Source of the DNA: Dictyobacter vulcani
GTDB lineage: Bacteria; Chloroflexota; Ktedonobacteria; Ktedonobacterales; Ktedonobacteraceae
Length of the DNA stretch: 64,000 nucleotides
Assembly (NCBI RefSeq): GCF_008974265.1
Contig: NZ_BKZW01000002.1
Span: 1,426,001-1,490,000 of the forward strand
Direction of reading: 5' to 3'
This document shows positions 44,955 through 53,937 of this stretch, piece by piece (the stretch's first letter is position 1; the number at the start of each line of letters is the position of its first letter). The notes beneath the pieces were generated by a model, which worked only from the letters and a program-made list of their open reading frames with translations, did no database searches and had not been told where the DNA came from. The position numbers and the translations under genes are program-made.

Positions 44955-45013
44955 GCCCCCAAGGAAGTACCGGCAGCGCCTTTGAAAGGCGCTGCCGGTA
45001 CTTCCTTGGGGGC
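44955..45013. terminator. 59-bp near-perfect palindrome between convergent stress genes
   Basis: 29-base arms (44955-44983 and 44985-45013) are exact complements around a single base. The inner part contains the REP-like core GTACCGGCAGCGCC. It ends one base before the stop codon of the minus-strand gene, so it can terminate both transcripts. Confidence 0.8.
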
Positions 45014-45014
45014 G

Positions 45015-45959
45015 TTACGCGGGGGTGTGGGCAAAGAAGATGGGTAGGGTTGTTTCTGCCATGACGCGGGCGGCTACACTGCCTCTGGGGAATTGTTGAT
45101 ACCCGGCTAATTCGTGGGTTGCGATGGCAATAACTTTACAGGCATTACTGTCTTTGGTGCCATTTCCTGCTTCTGTTTCCTTGATCTGTACCAGTGCCTC
45201 TGCGACATCCCTGCTCTCTAGCGCATCCCAACGTGCTGCTATCTTATAGTCGGCCAGTGGATCTTCGGGGAGATCTGTGATGGCCATTGATAGGGTGGGT
45301 TCACGGTCTGGCTCGCCCTGTTGACCGGGTGTTTGTGGTGTAAGTTCCGTGGGTGCCGTTACGCGTATTAAATGTAAGATGCCCGAAGCAGGTCCTACCA
45401 GTGATACGGCTAATTCTGCCGTTGGTTTGAGGATAGCGTGAGAAGAAGATGAGTTATTCAGGGCGACAAGTATGCGTAGCGGTTTTCCTGCATCCAAATA
45501 TGGCTCTATTGGTAAGGTGCCATGTTCACGTAAGAGCAATACGGGAATAGTGGTGCGGCACACTACTTTCTCCGCTACACTCCCTAATGGTCTGCTGACA
45601 ACCCCTGAGTGTCCATGGCTGCACATTACAATTAAATTAGCGCTGTAGGTGGCGGCCGCATTCACCAGCGTCGCGGCGATTGGTCCTGACATCACGGCCT
45701 TTTCTGTCCATAATCCACTCAATTCAGGCGCATCCACCAGGGACTGGAGATAGGTTTCAGCATCATCAATCGACCATGTGTCCTCCGCTGACTGCAGATT
45801 AGCCAGGACAGGAGAGGCCAGCGCTCCCAGAATGAAATGATTAATAATACAGACAAGAATAATTTTCCCATGGGAGGCCCGGGCAATATGTGCAGCGACA
45901 TCCAGCGCACGTTCAGCTCGTGCTGAACCATCGAGGGGAACGAAAATACGTTCAAACAT
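45015..45959 (-). CDS. Universal stress protein, two UspA domains
   Basis: 314 residues. Domain 1: RIFVPLDGSARAERAL with a good nucleotide motif CSHGHSGVVSRPLGSV. Domain 2: RILVALNNSSSSHAI with Asn replacing the usual Asp-Gly, and THELAGYQQFPRGSV lacking the first Gly, so the second half is unlikely to bind ATP. The shared promoter architecture is present upstream. Confidence 0.93.
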   Translation of the reverse strand: MFERIFVPLDGSARAERALDVAAHIARASHGKIILVCIINHFILGALASPVLANLQSAEDTWSIDDAETYLQSLVDAPELSGLWTEKAVMSGPIAATLVNAAATYSANLIVMCSHGHSGVVSRPLGSVAEKVVCRTTIPVLLLREHGTLPIEPYLDAGKPLRILVALNNSSSSHAILKPTAELAVSLVGPASGILHLIRVTAPTELTPQTPGQQGEPDREPTLSMAITDLPEDPLADYKIAARWDALESRDVAEALVQIKETEAGNGTKDSNACKVIAIATHELAGYQQFPRGSVAARVMAETTLPIFFAHTPA

Positions 45960-46101
45960 CGTCTCTCTCCTTATGATTTCAGGTATGCTCTCCCAATTGC
46001 AGGTGGGATGATGAATATGCCATTCTATCGTGTGAGCGCCTCTAGCCGTGTTTGAGCGGTGTTCACCCGTGCTTCGTCATAGCATAATGGTATATATGCT
46101 A

Positions 46102-46167
46102 ACGATAGAATGGAGAAGAGACGGAAGAGATCACAAAACGAGGGGTGGCAATCACAATAAAATCACA
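46102..46167 (-). promoter_or_regulatory. Tandem-hexamer promoter of the 45015-45959 stress gene
   Basis: Leftward: exact TGTGAT-N5-TGTGAT (46167-46151), third hexamer TGTGAT (46135-46130) at offset 32, fourth not recognisable, and possible -10 TATCGT (46107-46102) at 60. Confidence 0.62.
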
Positions 46168-46177
46168 GCAGGTATAT

Positions 46178-48421
46178 TCATGGGGTATCCATGCCCTGAT
46201 CCTGAGGAATATCTACCAGGGGGAGTGAGACGAAGAACGTTGATCCCTGTCCCTCAATTGACTGAAACCAGATGTGTCCGCCCTGGCGTTCAATGAGTTC
46301 ACGGCTCAGGTATAAGCCCAGTCCCGTTCCATCGATACCATGGGCCTGTGCATTATCGGCCCGCACAAAGCGCCCAAAGATCCGGGCCTGTTGCTGTGCG
46401 GGAATGCCAATACCACTATCCTGCACACACACGACGACCCTGTTTTTGGCCTGATTTTCCTCAATGCGAATCTCTATCAATCCGCCTTGAGGACTATATT
46501 TGATGGCATTATTCAGGAGATTGCTGAGGACCTGTTCAATGCGCTGGGTGTCTATGGACACAAGCAGAAATTCTGCCTGAGCAGTGACGTGTAATTGATG
46601 CTGTTGAGAGGTCAACTGGAAACGTTTGACCAGTCGTTTGACCAGCGGGATGATATCTGTAATCTCCTGCCGTAGCTCAAGGCGTCCTCCCTGTAAACGG
46701 GTCACGTCCAGTAGATCATCGGTCAACGCGGTCAGGCGGTGCGTACCTTGCTCAATGCCTTGAAATGACTCCTCCTGCAGGGGTGTAAGTGTTACGCCTG
46801 TATGTCTCAACTGAGACTGTAGGAGCTGTACATAGCCCTGTAGCACGGCTAATGGATTGCGTAGTTCGTGGGCCGCGATACCAATAAACTCATCCTTCAA
46901 GGCCTCTGCTTCCTTTAAGGCCGAGACATCCTGGTGTACCACGATCGCCATTGGCTCATATTCTCCGCGTGGAACGGACGGTACATTGAGCGGAAAAGAG
47001 CGCGAATCGAGGGCAATCGCATTTACCAGCACCGGAAGATTTGAACCATCGGCATGACGAATGATCTCCTGCCGCTGATAGACCGTTTCACCCAGCTGGA
47101 CCGCGCGTAGGGTTGCCAGTTGATCTTGAGGAAGAGGTCGGCCATCCACCTGGAATAGCTGGATATGATTATCGTGCAAGAATTCTAGCATGGGCTTCTC
47201 GTGTGGCCAGGCAACGCCCCAGACTTTACTGGCAGCTTGATTGGCCAGCACAAGACGAGCATCTTTTCCATGGACTAAATACACGCTGCTGGGTAATTCG
47301 TCGAGGATGTGTTGCAACAGGGAACGGCGTGCTTCCGCCTCGGTATAGAGCTGGCGCTCCCGTTGCAGTCGCCGAATTTCAGTCACATCATGCCAGATCA
47401 CAACGGATCCAGTGGTGACTGGTAGACTATGATATCCGCCTAAACGCTCCATTTTTCGGGTCTGGCTTTGAACGGGCGGTTGACGTAACGGCGAGGCATT
47501 GACAATAAATTCACGCACCTCTTGATTTTCATCGGTGATTTTTACCGACACATCATGCTCGCTGATGCCCTGACACGCGCTACGGGCGGGGCCATGCAGG
47601 AGTGCTTCCAACGCCTGTTTGCCCTGAGGATATTGCTCAAGCTGCTTTCTCAATTCCTGGGCCCAATGATTCTCACGCACGATCTGCCCCTGGGCATCCA
47701 CCAGCGTCACGCCATCGGCGATACTTTCAAAAATAGCATTGAGTTCCTGTGCCCGGGCATGCATTACATTGTAAAGGCGAGCGTTCTCAAGCGCCACGGC
47801 GGCCTGGGCAGCCAGGCTCATGAGAATCTCTTCATGGGCCTTCTGGAATTGATCTGGCTGGGAGTGTCCTAACAGGAGTCCACCGCGCACCTGGCGTTCG
47901 CTATCTAAGAGAGGAGCGCCCAAAAAACTGCGCAAAGTTGGATGTCCATGTGGTAAGCCAATTGAGTGCAACTGTTCGGGAGAGAGTTGTCCGTGCGCGA
48001 AAGCGGCGGCGGCAGTGCGTGCATCGGAGACGGCATTGCTGCTATGAGCTCTATCTGCTTTAGGCGCCTTCAGGACATCGGGGACCAGTACCGATACTCC
48101 ATGGCGAAAAATAGGAGCCAGTAATCCTTCGCCACCCAGGGGAATCTGGCGAAATAATTCTTCCTGTTCTTTAGTGACGCCAATCACCGCAGCCAGATGG
48201 AAAAGATGTCCTTCCGCGGGTACGAGTAGCTCGCCATGGTCATTGATTGGACGTAGCGTAAAGGCAGCAAACTCAGCGCCAATCAGATCTACCGAAGTCT
48301 GTGCGATGTGCCGAAGTAACTTCTCCTCATCCCTCTCGCTCATTAAAGCCGCGCCAATACGGCTTAAGGCTGCAAAGCGCTCAGACTCAGATAATGGTTG
48401 GCGAATATTCAATGGCTTCAT
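46178..48421 (-). CDS. Soluble hybrid-type sensor histidine kinase (GAF-PAS-PAS-HisKA-HATPase)
   Basis: 747 residues from ATG 48421 (MKPLNIRQPLSESERF). A GAF domain spans about 25-215 (AALSRIGAALMSERDEEKLLRHIAQTSVDLIG...AAQAAVALENARLYN). Two PAS-like regions follow (LNAIFESIADGVTLVDAQGQIV; ILDELPSSVYLVHGKDARLVLANQAASKVWG). The HisKA box is IGIAAHELRNPLAVLQGY, then NNAIKYSPQGG and GTGLGLYLSRELIERQGG. No membrane segment. No response regulator is adjacent, so it is an orphan that might feed the regulator at 37.4 kb. GAF plus PAS fits gas, redox or light sensing, as in DosS/DosT, but the cofactor is unknown. Confidence 0.93.
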   Translation of the reverse strand: MKPLNIRQPLSESERFAALSRIGAALMSERDEEKLLRHIAQTSVDLIGAEFAAFTLRPINDHGELLVPAEGHLFHLAAVIGVTKEQEELFRQIPLGGEGLLAPIFRHGVSVLVPDVLKAPKADRAHSSNAVSDARTAAAAFAHGQLSPEQLHSIGLPHGHPTLRSFLGAPLLDSERQVRGGLLLGHSQPDQFQKAHEEILMSLAAQAAVALENARLYNVMHARAQELNAIFESIADGVTLVDAQGQIVRENHWAQELRKQLEQYPQGKQALEALLHGPARSACQGISEHDVSVKITDENQEVREFIVNASPLRQPPVQSQTRKMERLGGYHSLPVTTGSVVIWHDVTEIRRLQRERQLYTEAEARRSLLQHILDELPSSVYLVHGKDARLVLANQAASKVWGVAWPHEKPMLEFLHDNHIQLFQVDGRPLPQDQLATLRAVQLGETVYQRQEIIRHADGSNLPVLVNAIALDSRSFPLNVPSVPRGEYEPMAIVVHQDVSALKEAEALKDEFIGIAAHELRNPLAVLQGYVQLLQSQLRHTGVTLTPLQEESFQGIEQGTHRLTALTDDLLDVTRLQGGRLELRQEITDIIPLVKRLVKRFQLTSQQHQLHVTAQAEFLLVSIDTQRIEQVLSNLLNNAIKYSPQGGLIEIRIEENQAKNRVVVCVQDSGIGIPAQQQARIFGRFVRADNAQAHGIDGTGLGLYLSRELIERQGGHIWFQSIEGQGSTFFVSLPLVDIPQDQGMDTP

Positions 48422-48788
48422 AGCGCAGATCTTTCTCTCACTAGCGAGCACGCACGCCTCAAGAACATAAAACGTTATTTTATTTCTCGCCAGGTACAAG
48501 CCAGGGCGTCCCTGCTATGATCTCATCATAAGGTTCAACGTAATTTCAGCACAACTATTGGCAGATCTTAGCTCCCCTATCATAAATGAGAAATAGTTAG
48601 AGGGCAAGGATTTTTCCTACGCAAGAGATTTTTAATCTCTCCCCATGTGATGCTCCTGTGATGATTATCTCACATTTCTTGATAGTAATGTGATTGCACA
48701 CGCTTACTTTCTTTTATAAGAGAGATGTCGACGCGAATAGCTCAGTTTATAGTGTGGTTCTTATCGCATATATATCAGGAGTGTTGAG
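48422..48788. other. Divergent intergenic region
   Basis: 367 bases between the histidine kinase start and the next stress gene. The right half holds the tandem-hexamer promoter listed separately. In the left half I see no matching hexamers reading toward the kinase. Confidence 0.5.
48646..48710 (+). promoter_or_regulatory. Tandem-hexamer promoter of the 48789 stress gene
   Basis: Exact TGTGAT-N5-TGTGAT (48646-48662), CTTGAT-N5-TGTGAT (48678-48694), and -10 TACTTT (48705-48710). Offsets 11, 32, 43 and 59. Confidence 0.75.
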
Positions 48789-49880
48789 ATGCATATTCAG
48801 GATTCTTCTTTAGAGCAGGAATTACCAATAAGCATACCTTATACTGTAAAGCATATCCTTGTTCCCCTGAATGGAACGGCATGTGCGGAAGAAGCGCTGG
48901 CGCTGGCCGCCCGGTTGGCGCGGGCTGCTGGTGCCAGGATCACGCTGCTGCGCATTGTACCACCAACGCGTCGTTCTCAGCGCTATCCACTCAACATTGT
49001 CCATGTTGAAGCAGAGCCGTGCCAGAAGGACATTGAGCAAGCTCAGACGTATCTTCGTTGCATTGCTGCTACTGTTGATCTGGCTGGTCCTGGCATTCAG
49101 ACCGAGGTGATTACAGAGAGGTCTATCTCGGCCTTTATCCAATATATGCAGGCTCATCAGGTAGACCTGGTCGTGATGTGTAGCCATGGCTATACAGGCC
49201 TGACGCGCTGGATTCATGGGAGTGTCGCACAGCAACTATTCAGGCAGTGTCCTATTCCGATCCTGGTACTGCGGGAACATAGCTCATCGTCGCATTTCAT
49301 TGCTGAATCCCCGGCGCATCCATTTAGCCTGCTTGTTCCGTTGGATGGCACGCCCATGGCTGAAACCGCTCTTCCGGTTGCCGCGTGGCTGAGTTCGGCC
49401 CTCTCTCTTCCTGAAACAGGAAAGCTACATCTGTTACGTGTCATCCAACCAGCCTATTTTGTTGATGATCAGGCGACCGCTATCGTTAAGAAGTTGAACG
49501 ATGATGCCGTTGAACAGGCACGGACCTATCTCAAGCAGCTGCAACATGCCTTTCGGCATGGGAGTTTTAGAAACTTACATGTGAATGTTACAGCTTCCGT
49601 TGCACTCAATACCGAGCCTACCTACACGATTATCCGTGTGGCGGAAGAAGGAGAGACTGTACATGATCAGCGTGTCAGCGACGGCTATGATACCATTGCG
49701 CTCGCGACCCACAGTCGCACGGGCTTGCCTCGGTGGGTTGCTGGTAGTATCGCGGAACAATTGTTGGGAAAAACCTCTCTCCCATTGCTGGTCATCCCCC
49801 ATCCTTATTCATCAACACAAGCTTATCCCTATATTGTGATTACGATGGATGAGCCTGGGAAGTCCGGTCAGGGAGAGTAG
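48789..49880 (+). CDS. Universal stress protein, two UspA domains
   Basis: 363 residues with AGGAG before the start. Domain 1 begins at about residue 20 (HILVPLNGTACAEEA, Asn replacing Asp) and keeps CSHGYTGLTRWIHGSV. Domain 2 (LLVPLDGTPMAETA) has THSRTGLPRWVAGS, with Ser in place of the first Gly. The N-terminal 19 residues are an extra polar extension. Expressed from the shared-architecture promoter. Confidence 0.93.
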   Translation: MHIQDSSLEQELPISIPYTVKHILVPLNGTACAEEALALAARLARAAGARITLLRIVPPTRRSQRYPLNIVHVEAEPCQKDIEQAQTYLRCIAATVDLAGPGIQTEVITERSISAFIQYMQAHQVDLVVMCSHGYTGLTRWIHGSVAQQLFRQCPIPILVLREHSSSSHFIAESPAHPFSLLVPLDGTPMAETALPVAAWLSSALSLPETGKLHLLRVIQPAYFVDDQATAIVKKLNDDAVEQARTYLKQLQHAFRHGSFRNLHVNVTASVALNTEPTYTIIRVAEEGETVHDQRVSDGYDTIALATHSRTGLPRWVAGSIAEQLLGKTSLPLLVIPHPYSSTQAYPYIVITMDEPGKSGQGE

Positions 49881-49933
49881 CTTATGCCAGTACTCCATTT
49901 GTTTGCCGGACATAAACTTCATTTATAAGTGGC

Positions 49934-49998
49934 CGTGACGGGTTTGTGATGTGGATTACACAATTAGAGAAAAATTTGTGAGTCTCAGCCCTTATTCT
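49934..49998 (+). promoter_or_regulatory. Tandem-hexamer promoter of the DoxX-like gene
   Basis: CGTGAC-N5-TGTGAT (49934-49950), AGAGAA-N5-TGTGAG (49966-49982), and -10 TATTCT (49993-49998). Offsets 11, 32, 43 and 59, identical to the 43764 promoter. Confidence 0.72.
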
Positions 49999-50128
49999 AT
50001 ATACAGATAAACAAAGGCACGCACTCATACATAAGTGTCTCGCATAGAAATAGTTCAATGAGCAATTCGTTTTCCTCTCCAAAAAGAAGGAGAAAAGCGG
50101 ATGCATAGACAGGAAGGAGTCCTCTAAC

Positions 50129-50782
50129 ATGCGTAATTTTCCAACACTCCACCCACGTGCGGCGACTCAAATTGAGGAGCCCCCGATTGCCCGCTTCCTC
50201 TTTGCGGATACGCGCATCGCATGGCTCTGGATCATTATTCGCTTATATGTAGGATATGAATGGTTTACTGCTGGCTGGGAGAAATTGACCGGTCACTCAA
50301 TCGCTATTGGATCCTTTGGAGAAGTTGCGAAAGGTGGTCCCTGGGTCTTCGCTGGTCATGATGGCGTGGCGATGAAAGGCTTTGTGACGGGCGCGCTCGC
50401 ACAGGCTACAGGTGCCCATCCTGCCGTGCAGGGCTGGTACGCAACCTTCTTACACGACTTCGTACTCCCTAATGCAGCCGTCTTTTCCTACGTCATCACC
50501 TTTGGCGAACTGTGTGTCGGGCTTGGGCTTATTCTCGGCATCTTAACTGGTATTGCCGCCTTCTTTGGTGTCTTTATGAACCTGAGCTTCTTACTGGCCG
50601 GTGCCGTCAGCATCAATCCAGTTATCGGAACGCTCGCGCTCTTCTTGATCCTGGCCTGGCGGGTCGCAGGTTACTACGGTGGCGACCGTTACCTGCTCCC
50701 ATTGTTAGGAACACCATGGACCGGCTCGCTTGAGAAACGTTACAAGGAGAAAACTCCTCCGACGGCCTCTCAAATTGCCTGA
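50129..50782 (+). CDS. DoxX-family membrane protein
   Basis: 217 residues with four membrane spans. The family signature RLYVGYEWFTAGWEKLTG is followed by WYATFLHDFVLPNAAVFSYVITFGELCVGLGLILG and MNLSFLLAGAVSINP. DoxX and DoxD proteins were found with thiosulfate:quinone oxidoreductase, and in mycobacteria a DoxX homologue joins a complex that protects from oxidative stress. Here the company of bd oxidase and stress proteins fits a redox-defence or quinone-linked role. A strong terminator follows. Confidence 0.9.
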   Translation: MRNFPTLHPRAATQIEEPPIARFLFADTRIAWLWIIIRLYVGYEWFTAGWEKLTGHSIAIGSFGEVAKGGPWVFAGHDGVAMKGFVTGALAQATGAHPAVQGWYATFLHDFVLPNAAVFSYVITFGELCVGLGLILGILTGIAAFFGVFMNLSFLLAGAVSINPVIGTLALFLILAWRVAGYYGGDRYLLPLLGTPWTGSLEKRYKEKTPPTASQIA

Positions 50783-50806
50783 ATATGAGCAATGTCGCTC
50801 ACAGAG

Positions 50807-50842
50807 AAAATCCCGGATGGCTCAACCATCCGGGATTTTTTT
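50807..50842 (+). terminator. Rho-independent terminator
   Basis: 14-base perfect stem AAAATCCCGGATGG / complement with a 5-base loop and a T run, just after the DoxX gene. Confidence 0.92.
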
Positions 50843-50870
50843 ATGGTTAGAATTTGTGTGCACTGTGTAC

Positions 50871-51326
50871 CTACAGATCGGAGCGTTCGAAGCGACCAGT
50901 TTTTTCGGTCAGGTGGAGGCGATAGACAATAATGTCAGGAGGTAATTCGACACTATCTTCTTCCCACATCGCATGCAGTGACTGTCCACTGGCGATCATG
51001 ACGATATGTTTGTGGGTAAGTAGATCCACAGCCCTGGACGCCTCATCGCCCGTCAGCTCCTGAAATCTTCCCCATACCAGCACGCTACGCCAGTTTGCGT
51101 GATTCTCTATCTGATCAACCTGAAAACATACTTCAGGATGTGAGCGCATCATGCGCAATTTGGCACCGTCAAGTGTATTGGCATAGATATCCGTTCCATC
51201 ATAGACATAGTTAATGGGAACGATATGGATCTTTCCCTGCATCTGGCAGCCGATACGACCGATGCTACCTTCTTCCAGCACTTCATCGATCTGATCACGG
51301 GTAAGTTCACCATACATAGCGTACAA
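50871..51326 (-). CDS. Pyridoxamine 5'-phosphate oxidase-related FMN-binding protein
   Basis: 151 residues. ELTRDQIDEVLEEGSIGRIGC, KIHIVPINYVYDGTDIYANT, KLRMMRSHPEVCFQVDQI and WRSVLVWGRFQEL are typical of the small nitroimidazole-resistance (NimA)/PPOX split-barrel family. It probably binds a flavin and reduces small molecules. The gene follows the 124-aa gene after 39 bases and should share its promoter. Confidence 0.9.
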   Translation of the reverse strand: MYAMYGELTRDQIDEVLEEGSIGRIGCQMQGKIHIVPINYVYDGTDIYANTLDGAKLRMMRSHPEVCFQVDQIENHANWRSVLVWGRFQELTGDEASRAVDLLTHKHIVMIASGQSLHAMWEEDSVELPPDIIVYRLHLTEKTGRFERSDL

Positions 51327-51365
51327 TCCTTTCAGATAATTGTAATCACACGCTTCGCCCCGAAT

Positions 51366-51740
51366 TTAGCAGGAGAGTGATGTGCTCCCAGTGAAGGTCA
51401 GGTGTGCTTCAGGCTGGAAGAGTTGTTTCTTGAGCCAGTTTCTGCTGTTCGCGAGGTGAGGCGGAATCTTGCCTCGACAGTGAATCGTGCAGAATGGTGT
51501 TGTTGAAGAGATCGAAGGCAAGTAAATAGTAGCTTCTCCATAATCGATGATCAACTCTGCATAGGTTTGCAAGAGGACCGGGGCGGCCATGGTCAGGATT
51601 TTAATTACTTCGGGTGCCTTCCAACCTGCCAGAGGTGCTCCTTTTGACTCGATGACGTTTCGGCTGATGTCGATAGTATGTTTAGGATACCTGCTTGCCA
51701 GGGCGTACAGGCAGATCTGTAAATTATCATGAAGATACAT
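51366..51740 (-). CDS. Hypothetical protein, first gene of an operon with PPOX
   Basis: 124 residues from ATG 51740, which has AGGAGG six bases upstream; a longer frame from 51782 is rejected. Visible segments include LQICLYALASRYPKHTIDISRN, GWKAPEVIKILTMAAPVLLQTYAELI and TPFCTIHCRGKIPPHL. No membrane span. No family recognised. The shared tandem-hexamer promoter lies upstream, so it belongs to the stress set. Confidence 0.72.
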   Translation of the reverse strand: MYLHDNLQICLYALASRYPKHTIDISRNVIESKGAPLAGWKAPEVIKILTMAAPVLLQTYAELIIDYGEATIYLPSISSTTPFCTIHCRGKIPPHLANSRNWLKKQLFQPEAHLTFTGSTSLSC

Positions 51741-51839
51741 GGTACCCCCTCCTTTTGTCCGTGGGCATAGTGCTCGTTTCAAGTTTGAACGATGTCCAGG
51801 TTTTTTATACCCATGAACTCAATCATAACTTTCATGCTT

Positions 51840-51903
51840 ACCATAGGCGGCGCATATCTCAGAACGATCTCATATATAACCAGACCCTCTCAATGTGATC
51901 ACA
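51840..51903 (-). promoter_or_regulatory. Tandem-hexamer promoter of the 51740/51326 operon
   Basis: Leftward: TGTGAT-N5-TGAGAG (51903-51887), TGAGAT-N5-TGAGAT (51872-51856), and -10 TATGGT (51845-51840). Offsets 11, 31, 42 and 58. Confidence 0.72.
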
Positions 51904-52017
51904 ATTTCAGGATCAGCTATTGGCCGCCAGGCTTCGCTCACATGATTGAACAGCATGGCATGACATGTATATTGTACTCAGAGTGGAGATGTCTGCTTAT
52001 GTTCCTGCATTTATAGC

Positions 52018-52081
52018 TGTGATATGCCTGTGAGCTTATGTTCTCTACTGTGATATGAATGAGAATACGGTCATGTATGCT
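52018..52081 (+). promoter_or_regulatory. Tandem-hexamer promoter of the alcohol dehydrogenase gene
   Basis: TGTGAT-N5-TGTGAG (52018-52034), TGTGAT-N5-TGAGAA (52049-52065), and -10 TATGCT (52076-52081). Offsets 11, 31, 42 and 58. Confidence 0.75.
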
Positions 52082-52217
52082 CTTTTATAGATGAAGAGAT
52101 AATCTCTCATCAGGGAGATAGGATGAAAAAGCTGAATTTGCATTGATCGTGGTTCTCTATTTCTTTCAAGATTGTTGAAATTTTATTTGTGTTAGATGAC
52201 AGGAAAGAGAGAAGAAT

Positions 52218-53270
52218 ATGAAAGCCTTTGTTATGAAAGGAATGGGACGAGTTGGTTTTACTGACAAGCCTATTCCACAAGCAGGCGTTGATGATGCTGT
52301 GATCAGGACCACGAAGGCTTTGATCTGTACGTCGGACTCGCATACCGTCCATGGGGCGATTGGACCAAGAGAAGATTTAACACTTGGCCATGAGGCGGTT
52401 GGCATTGTCCATGAAGTTGGTAGTAATGTCAAGCTGTTTCGGCCGGGAGACCGTGTGCTGGTTGGTGCGATTACACCAGATTGGTTTGATGTAGCCTCAC
52501 AGGCAGGTCATTCCTCCCAGTCCGGTGCTCCTCTCGGTGGTTGGAAGTTTTCTAATACGAAAGATGGCGTCTTTGCAGAGTACTTCCATGTCAACGATGC
52601 CGATGCCAACATGGCACATATTCCGGACAGCGTTCCCGATGAGATGGCAGTCTATTGCGCTGACATGCTCTCGACTGGTTTTATGGGCGCGGAGAACGGC
52701 CATATTCCTATGGGTGGCACCGTTGCTATCTTTGCGCAGGGCCCTGTAGGATTGATGGCAACCGTTGGCGCGCGCCTGTCAGGTGCTGGCCTGATCATTG
52801 CGGTCGAGTCGGTGCCCGCACGTCAGGAATTAGCCTTGAAGTATGGAGCAGATGTCATCGTCGATTTTACCAAAGAGGACGCGGTGCAAGCGATCCTGGC
52901 CTTAACCAATGGACTGGGCGTTGATACCGCGATTGAAGCGCTTGGATCTGATGCCACCTTCCAGAATTGTCTGGCGGTAACGAAACCGGGCGGCTTCATC
53001 TCGAATATTGGCTATCATGGTGACGGCGAAACCGTACATATTCCACGCGTTGCCTGGGGTGTTGGTATGGCCGAAAAAACCATTACCACCGGCCTGTGTC
53101 CTGGTGGACGCCTGCGTATGGAGCGGCTACTGCGCCTGCTAGAAATGCATCGTGTTGATCCGACTTTGATGACGACACATACCTTCGCATTCAGCGAATT
53201 AGACAAAGCCTTTGAGATCATGGATAAAAAACGCGAAGGCGTGATTAAACCACTCATCGACTTCAGCTAA
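52218..53270 (+). CDS. Zinc-dependent secondary alcohol dehydrogenase (MDR family)
   Basis: 350 residues. The sequence is close to the Thermoanaerobacter/Clostridium NADP-dependent secondary ADHs: TTKALICTSDSHTVHGAIG (Cys37), LGHEAVGIV (His about 59), ITPDWFDVASQAGHSS and CADMLSTGFMGAE (Asp about 150) provide the single catalytic zinc. The four-Cys structural zinc loop is absent, as in those enzymes. The nucleotide fold is VAIFAQGPVGLMATVGA. It reduces ketones or aldehydes and may help recycle NAD(P)H at low oxygen. A terminator follows. Confidence 0.94.
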   Translation: MKAFVMKGMGRVGFTDKPIPQAGVDDAVIRTTKALICTSDSHTVHGAIGPREDLTLGHEAVGIVHEVGSNVKLFRPGDRVLVGAITPDWFDVASQAGHSSQSGAPLGGWKFSNTKDGVFAEYFHVNDADANMAHIPDSVPDEMAVYCADMLSTGFMGAENGHIPMGGTVAIFAQGPVGLMATVGARLSGAGLIIAVESVPARQELALKYGADVIVDFTKEDAVQAILALTNGLGVDTAIEALGSDATFQNCLAVTKPGGFISNIGYHGDGETVHIPRVAWGVGMAEKTITTGLCPGGRLRMERLLRLLEMHRVDPTLMTTHTFAFSELDKAFEIMDKKREGVIKPLIDFS

Positions 53271-53286
53271 AGCCAGCGCATGCACG

Positions 53287-53328
53287 AGAGGAGGAGGGAA
53301 ATGGATTTTTCCCTCCTCCTCTTTTTTC
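53287..53328 (+). terminator. Rho-independent terminator
   Basis: About 15-bp stem (AGAGGAGGAGGGAAA and complement) with a short loop and a CTTTTTT run, 16 bases after the alcohol dehydrogenase stop. Confidence 0.92.
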
Positions 53329-53476
53329 TGATTACACTTGCTATTTCGCTAGAATTTTCGCAAATAGCTTTATTGCACGAAATTAGCTGATCTGGTACAG
53401 TGCATAACACAAATCTATTTATATCTGGGAACATCCTTTCCCGGATTATGAGTAACTATTTTTCAGGAGGACAAAT

Positions 53477-53896
53477 ATGCACCTGGACCAAAGGTTGGTG
53501 GATGCTGCCATTGCTTTAATGAACAAACGTTTCCCTAAAAATGAAGATTCCGGGGCGGCGGCGCTCTATACTGCAGATGGAAATATATTGACCAGTGTCT
53601 CTCCGGATATTCCTAATGGGGCGGCGGCGCTCTGCCATGAGACAGGCGCTATTTGTGAGGCATATAAGCTGGAACAAAAAGTAATTGCTTCGGTCTGTGT
53701 GTATAGAGCTGCAAATTCTGAGGCCATTTTGATTCTGGCTCCATGTGGCATCTGCCAGGAACGCCTTTTTATGTGGGGTCCTGATGTTGAGGTTGCCGTT
53801 GCTGATCCATTGGACGCCAGTAAGTGGATAGCAAAGAAACTCAGTGAAGTCCAACCTTATTATTGGTGTAAGGTTTTTGCGGACGAACCCAGGTAA
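53477..53896 (+). CDS. Cytidine deaminase-fold protein, blasticidin-S deaminase-like
   Basis: 139 residues with AGGAGG upstream. Zinc site: Cys53 and catalytic Glu55 in ALCHETGAICEA, Cys90 and Cys93 in LAPCGICQERLFMWGPDVEV. Blasticidin-S deaminase has the same all-Cys arrangement (Cys-x-Glu, then PCGxCQERL...WGPDV) and a similar length, whereas many cytidine deaminases use His-Ala-Glu. The fold is a soluble tetramer in known relatives. Natural substrate unknown; it could deaminate a nucleoside antibiotic or cytidine. Confidence 0.88.
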   Translation: MHLDQRLVDAAIALMNKRFPKNEDSGAAALYTADGNILTSVSPDIPNGAAALCHETGAICEAYKLEQKVIASVCVYRAANSEAILILAPCGICQERLFMWGPDVEVAVADPLDASKWIAKKLSEVQPYYWCKVFADEPR

Positions 53897-53937
53897 GGGA
53901 TTGCATACTCATACGCGAAGAGATCGCAGCGACAAGC

